Below are positions 60,136 through 64,000 of a stretch of DNA of 64,000 nt, piece after piece. Source of the DNA: Scleromatobacter humisilvae (lineage in GTDB: Bacteria; Pseudomonadota; Gammaproteobacteria; Burkholderiales; Burkholderiaceae_C); assembly GCF_023231945.1 (NCBI RefSeq), contig NZ_JAJLJH010000015.1, positions 1 to 64,000 on the forward strand, read 5' to 3'. Under the pieces are notes generated by a model, which had not been told where the DNA came from, searched no databases, and was given only the letters and a program-made list of their open reading frames with translations. Numbering within the stretch: the stretch's first letter is position 1; each line of letters starts with the position of its first letter. Both the position numbers and the translations under genes were made by a program.

Positions 60136-62018
60136 TGCGGACCTCCTTGCGAGCCGGGCGGCGCCGGCAAGGGCGTGATCGCGCCGGTCGAGACGGCGGG
60201 CACGGGCATGGGCGCCGGCTCGTTCTCGCTGGCCGGGGCGAAGCCGCGCGGCGTGTCGATCAGTCGGGCGCCCACCGCGGCCGACGCGAGCGTGGAGTGG
60301 CTCGGCGCGAGCCGCGGCGAGATCAGGAACAGGCGCTCGATGTGCTCGTTGTTCTCGTTGCGCGTCTTGAACAGGTTGCCGATCAGCGGGATGTCGCCGA
60401 GGAAGGGCACCTTGTCGACGTCGTTGCTGGTGGACTGGCGCATCATCCCGCCGATCAGCAGGCTCTGGCCTTCCTGGATCAGCGCCTGCGTGTTGACCGA
60501 CGAGCGCTCGACCACCGGCAGGTTGTCCACCGTCTGCGTCGTCAGCGAGCCATCCTCGATCCTGACCAGCAGCTTGATGCGCACCTGGCCGTCGTCCTTG
60601 AACACGTGCGGCGTCACGCGCAGGTTGGTGCCGGCGGTGACGTTGAACAGGTCGACGTCCTGGTAGCCGTTGACGCGCACGTAGAAGGTCTGGCTGTTGT
60701 CGAACACCGCCTCGACGTTGGACAGCGTGACCACCTGCGGGCTCGACACGACGCGCGCCGCGCCGTCACTCTGCAGCGCGTTGATGCGCGCGATGAACTT
60801 GCCGGCGTCGCCCAGCACCGCCGAGACGAAGCCGCCCTCGCCGATGGGCGTGATGTTGACGCCGGGCTGCAGCAGCGTGTCGGAGCTGTCGCCCTTGCCG
60901 AACAGGATCGAGTTGCTGCCGTTGCCGTTGAAGCGCCAGTTGATGCCCAGCTTCTGCGCCTTGGTGGTGTCGATGTCGACGATGGTCGCCTCGATCTCGA
61001 GCGACTGCGGCTCGACGTCGAGCGCCGTCACCAGCTCCTGGTACTGCGCCATGCGCTCGGGCAGGTCACGCACGATGACCGCGTTGAGGCGCTGGTCGAC
61101 CTCGATGCGCGCCTGGCCGGGATCCATCGTCGCGGCCGCGGGCGGCGCGCCGCCGTCGTCGATGGACGCGGCGCCCGGCGCGTTCGCATAGACGGCGGCG
61201 AGCGCCTGGGCGACGCCGTTGTCCGGGCTGCGCGTGCCGGCGTTGGGCGCGCCGAGCGTGCCAAGGCGGTCGCTTGCCGCGTTGCGCGCCAGGCCCTGGC
61301 CGCGCAGCTTGGGCACGGTGGTGCGCGCGTCGGACTCGAGCGCGCCCTGGCGCGACTTGTTGGTCACCAGCGAACGCAGGATGCTCGCCACGCCGGGCAC
61401 CTGCACCTTGTTGCCGCCGAACTCCATCGTCACGTCCTGCGCCCACGCGTAGCGCAGGTAGAACACCTTGAAGCCCAGCGGCGGCTGCGCGAGGTTGGCG
61501 GCCTGCGCCACGTGGTACAGGTCCTCCACCTGCTCGACGAAGCGCGGCGTGCCGATGGCGATCAGGCTGCCGTCGGGCGTCGCGCGCAAGGTGTTGTGGA
61601 TGTCGACGAGGCGGGCCTCCTGCACCGAGCGCCGCACGCGCTCCGACAGTGTCGGCGTGGTCGTCAGCGCACGCGTGGCGATCTCGCTGGCCGCGTACAC
61701 GTGCACGACGACGCCGTCGTAATACGTCAGCAGTCCGAACGAGCGCGAGATGTCGCGCAGGATCTTCGCCGGCGGCGCGTTGAAGCTGCCGCTGACCTGG
61801 CCGTGCACGTTGGGGCTGACGTCGACGGGCAGGTCGAGCCGGCCGAAGAAGTCCTGCAGGAAGGCCTGGATCGGCTGCTCGCGCGCGGTCAGCGACAGCG
61901 GCGCGTCGCTGGCGATCGGGACGGCGGCGGCCAGCGCGCCGCCGCAGGCGAGCAGCGAGACGGCGAACAACAGCGCGGACAGCGGCTGCGGATGGAACAG
62001 GCGAGACAGGAGATGCAT
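60132..62018 (-). CDS. sctC: T3SS outer-membrane secretin SctC
   Basis: A 628-residue secretin. A signal peptide (PLSALLFAVSLLACGGALA) and N0/N1/N3 ring domains (LPVDVSPNVHGQVSGSFNAP, RFVEQVEDLYHVAQAANLAQ) precede the beta-barrel secretin core: QSLEIEATIVDIDTTKAQKL, RVVSSPQVVTLSNVEAVFDN, SLLIGGMMRQSTSNDVDKVP, FLGDIPLIGNLFKTR. It makes the outer-membrane channel. The long Pro-rich C-terminus could take a pilotin. It follows sctV by 24 bp. Confidence 0.96.
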   Translation of the reverse strand: MHLLSRLFHPQPLSALLFAVSLLACGGALAAAVPIASDAPLSLTAREQPIQAFLQDFFGRLDLPVDVSPNVHGQVSGSFNAPPAKILRDISRSFGLLTYYDGVVVHVYAASEIATRALTTTPTLSERVRRSVQEARLVDIHNTLRATPDGSLIAIGTPRFVEQVEDLYHVAQAANLAQPPLGFKVFYLRYAWAQDVTMEFGGNKVQVPGVASILRSLVTNKSRQGALESDARTTVPKLRGQGLARNAASDRLGTLGAPNAGTRSPDNGVAQALAAVYANAPGAASIDDGGAPPAAATMDPGQARIEVDQRLNAVIVRDLPERMAQYQELVTALDVEPQSLEIEATIVDIDTTKAQKLGINWRFNGNGSNSILFGKGDSSDTLLQPGVNITPIGEGGFVSAVLGDAGKFIARINALQSDGAARVVSSPQVVTLSNVEAVFDNSQTFYVRVNGYQDVDLFNVTAGTNLRVTPHVFKDDGQVRIKLLVRIEDGSLTTQTVDNLPVVERSSVNTQALIQEGQSLLIGGMMRQSTSNDVDKVPFLGDIPLIGNLFKTRNENNEHIERLFLISPRLAPSHSTLASAAVGARLIDTPRGFAPASENEPAPMPVPAVSTGAITPLPAPPGSQGGPQ

Positions 62019-62042
62019 CGGTCGCTTTTCGGGCAGGGGCGG

Positions 62043-64000
62043 TCAGGCGGCTTGGAGCAGCGGGCGGGGCGGCTGGCCGACGTGGTCGAGCAGCTCGAGC
62101 TTGAGCGTCGGAACGAGTTCCTGGTAGGACAGCACGGGCGTGTCGAACGCGTCGGCCTCGACGAGCTTGCGCACGTGGCGGCGCAGGTCGACGGGCGTGA
62201 CGATGGCGTCGGGGCCGTGCTGCGCGATCGCCTGCACGAAGCCCTGGACGATGCCTTGCGCGGCCTGCGGATCGAGCGCGAGCTGGTGCACGCCGCCGGA
62301 GACGCGGATGCTCTCGCGCAGCATCGTCTCGAGCTCGGGCGCGAGCATCAGCGCGCGCAGCCGGCCCTCGGGCGCGTGGCGATGGCTGATCTGGCGCTTG
62401 AGCGCGATGCGCGCGAACTCGGTCAGCGTGTGCACGTCCTTCTCGCGCTGGCCGATGTCGGCGAGCGTCTCCAGCACGTCGCGCAGCTGGCGGATCGGCA
62501 CCTCTTCCTCGACCAGCCGGCGCAGGATGTCCGACAGCCGCTGCATCGGCAGCGCGCGCAGCACTTCCTTGACGACGTCGGGGATCTCGCCGCCGGCGCG
62601 CGCGAGCATCGCGCTCGTCTCCTGGATGCCGAAGAACAGCGCGGCGTGGCGGCGCAGCGACTCGCGCACGGCGTCGGCAACGTCCGATGCATGCGTCCAC
62701 GCGCCCTGGGCGATCGGCACCTCGTAGGCGAAGAGCTGCCACTCGCCGGCGGTGGCGAGCGCGTCGCCGCCAGCGGCCTGCGCCGCGGCGGGCTGGCCGT
62801 GGACGCTGATGCGCGGCAACGGCAGGCCCAGCTGCAGCTGGTAATGCTCCTGCACGTCCTGCAAGGCCTGCACCAGCGCGGGGCCGGCCTCGTGTCTCAG
62901 CGCGGCCGCGGGCACCCGCAGCAGCAGCGGCACCGCCGCGCGCAGCACGGTCGGCGCGGTGCTGAGCACGCGATCCTCGATCTCGGGCGTGGCGCCGCGC
63001 GACTCCATCGCCGGCCGCACGAGCCGCGACAGGCGCACGCGCAGCACCGGCGTTCCGAGCGCCCCGGCCAGTCCGATGGCCGCGCCGAGTCCGACGAACA
63101 CCGCGCCCGGAAAACCCGGCACCAGCGCGAACATCAGGCACAGCGCGCCCGTGACCAGCATCACGCGGGGCTTGGCGCCGAGCTGGCGACGGATCGCGTC
63201 GCCGAGATGGGCATCGGCCTCGTCAGTCGTGCGCGTGACCAGCAGGCCCGCCGACATCGCCGCCAGCAGCGCCGGGATCTGCGAGACCATGCCGTCGCCG
63301 ATCGTCAGGATCGAGTAGCGCGTCATCGCGCTGCCGAAGTCGAGATCCTGCTGCAGCACGCCCACCGCGAGGCCGCCGAGCAGGTTGATCGCGATGATGA
63401 CGATGCCCGCGATGGCGTCGCCCTTGACGAACTTCATCGCGCCGTCGAGGCTGCCGTGCAGCTTGCTCTCGAGCTCCAGCTCGCGGCGCTTGCGGCGCGC
63501 CTCGTCCTTGTCGATCAGGCCCGAGCGCAGGTCGGAGTCGATCGACAGCTGCTTGCCCGGCATCGCGTCCAGCGTGAAGCGCGCCGCGACCTCGGCGACG
63601 CGCTCGGCGCCCTTGGCGATGACGATGAACTGCACCACGGTGATGATGAGGAACACCACCAGCCCGACGACGAGGTTGCCGCCGGCCACCATCTTGCCGA
63701 AGGTGTCGATGATGTGGCCCGCGTGCGCGTGCAGCAGGATCATGCGCGTCGTCGCGATCGCCAGCGACAACCGGAACAGCGTGGTGATGAGCAGCACGCT
63801 CGGGAAGACGGCGAACTCCAGCGGCGTGGCGATGTAGATCGACACCAGCAGCAGCGTCAGCCCGATCGCGATGTTGACGGCCACCAGCACGTCGATGAGC
63901 CAGGCCGGCAGCGGCAGCACCATCAGCGCGATGATCGCGACGATGCCGGCGACGAGGAACAGGTCGCTGAAGCGGGCGAACGGCCCGGTGTCGCGGCGCT
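62043..64000 (-). CDS. sctV: T3SS export-gate protein SctV (5' end cut by the window)
   Basis: About 651 residues of the YscV/FlhA family are visible; the frame runs off the window's right end (RRDTGPFARFSDLFLVAGIV...). The membrane half has PLPAWLIDVLVAVNIAIGLT, FPSVLLITTLFRLSLAIATT and the FHIPEP-region AARFTLDAMPGKQLSIDSDL, then ARRKRRELELESKLHGSLDG and DAIAGIVIIAINLLGG. The cytoplasmic half forms the nonameric ring that receives chaperone-substrate complexes. Only the first 15-35 residues are likely missing. Confidence 0.96.
   Translation of the reverse strand, partial: RRDTGPFARFSDLFLVAGIVAIIALMVLPLPAWLIDVLVAVNIAIGLTLLLVSIYIATPLEFAVFPSVLLITTLFRLSLAIATTRMILLHAHAGHIIDTFGKMVAGGNLVVGLVVFLIITVVQFIVIAKGAERVAEVAARFTLDAMPGKQLSIDSDLRSGLIDKDEARRKRRELELESKLHGSLDGAMKFVKGDAIAGIVIIAINLLGGLAVGVLQQDLDFGSAMTRYSILTIGDGMVSQIPALLAAMSAGLLVTRTTDEADAHLGDAIRRQLGAKPRVMLVTGALCLMFALVPGFPGAVFVGLGAAIGLAGALGTPVLRVRLSRLVRPAMESRGATPEIEDRVLSTAPTVLRAAVPLLLRVPAAALRHEAGPALVQALQDVQEHYQLQLGLPLPRISVHGQPAAAQAAGGDALATAGEWQLFAYEVPIAQGAWTHASDVADAVRESLRRHAALFFGIQETSAMLARAGGEIPDVVKEVLRALPMQRLSDILRRLVEEEVPIRQLRDVLETLADIGQREKDVHTLTEFARIALKRQISHRHAPEGRLRALMLAPELETMLRESIRVSGGVHQLALDPQAAQGIVQGFVQAIAQHGPDAIVTPVDLRRHVRKLVEADAFDTPVLSYQELVPTLKLELLDHVGQPPRPLLQAA

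Noticed and set aside
1-64000. CRISPR arrays, rRNA or tRNA genes, and insertion sequences
   Set aside because: No regularly spaced repeats, no recognisable RNA gene and no transposase were seen in the window.

Overview
The window looks like a high-GC betaproteobacterial chromosome, most likely Burkholderiales of the Rhizobacter/Roseateles/Leptothrix kind. This rests on the very G/C-rich third codon positions after about 20.2 kb, a VPEP-type PEP-CTERM protein, a DUF1501/DUF1800 pair, YaeQ, and a complete-looking type III secretion (T3SS) locus. The first ~19.3 kb is visibly less GC-rich, has more intergenic space and is built from mobilisation and defence genes. It reads as an integrated mobilizable element plus defence island whose left end, including any integrase, lies outside the window. 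Bases 1-277 hold nothing I can support.

Region 1 (about 0.3-6.1 kb): an MNT-HEPN toxin-antitoxin pair with two operators over its start, an EVE-like/HNH nuclease, an AlpA-type regulator, a ParB-like protein, a tandem ribbon-helix-helix relaxosome protein and a MobP-type relaxase. No coupling protein or type IV secretion genes are seen, so the element would need a helper. The same 28-bp inverted repeat occurs before alpA/parB and again at 5993-6020.

Region 2 (6.3-19.2 kb): a five-gene type I restriction operon (small XRE regulator, hsdM, hsdS, a GmrSD-like DUF262/DUF1524 gene, hsdR) joined by ATGA overlaps and preceded by two palindromes. It is followed by an XRE-ImmA/IrrE protease gene convergent with a PIN-domain gene. 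Then comes a second, incomplete type I system (half-size hsdS plus hsdM, no hsdR) whose promoter lies between perfect 16-bp inverted repeats. A gene-poor kilobase with an orphan terminator leads into the chromosome.

Region 3 (20.2-39.8 kb): chromosomal genes. These are secreted and membrane proteins, a Kelch-repeat lipoprotein, an IclR regulator, an EAL phosphodiesterase, YaeQ, an EamA transporter, RecQ, hemerythrin, a 24-residue membrane protein, DUF1501/DUF1800, a cupin, SSB and a PEP-CTERM protein.

Region 4 (40-64 kb, all on the minus strand): the T3SS. Read 5' to 3' it runs sctV (cut by the window end), C, D, F, I, J, K, L, N, O, P; then a GNAT acetyltransferase, a soluble histidine kinase and a FixJ/LuxR-type response regulator; then sctQ. 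Next are candidate secreted proteins: a DUF1521 autocleavage-domain protein, an M15-like peptidase with a periplasmic SH3-like partner, and a Gly/Ala-rich protein. Two propeller paralogues and the wreck of a third follow, then sctR, S, T and two small unknown genes. No sctU is present. Five palindromes of the form CTGG-N8-CCAG, which fits the CTG-N10-CAG pattern of LuxR-type regulators, lie upstream of the separate transcription units of this locus. The embedded response regulator is the obvious candidate to bind them.
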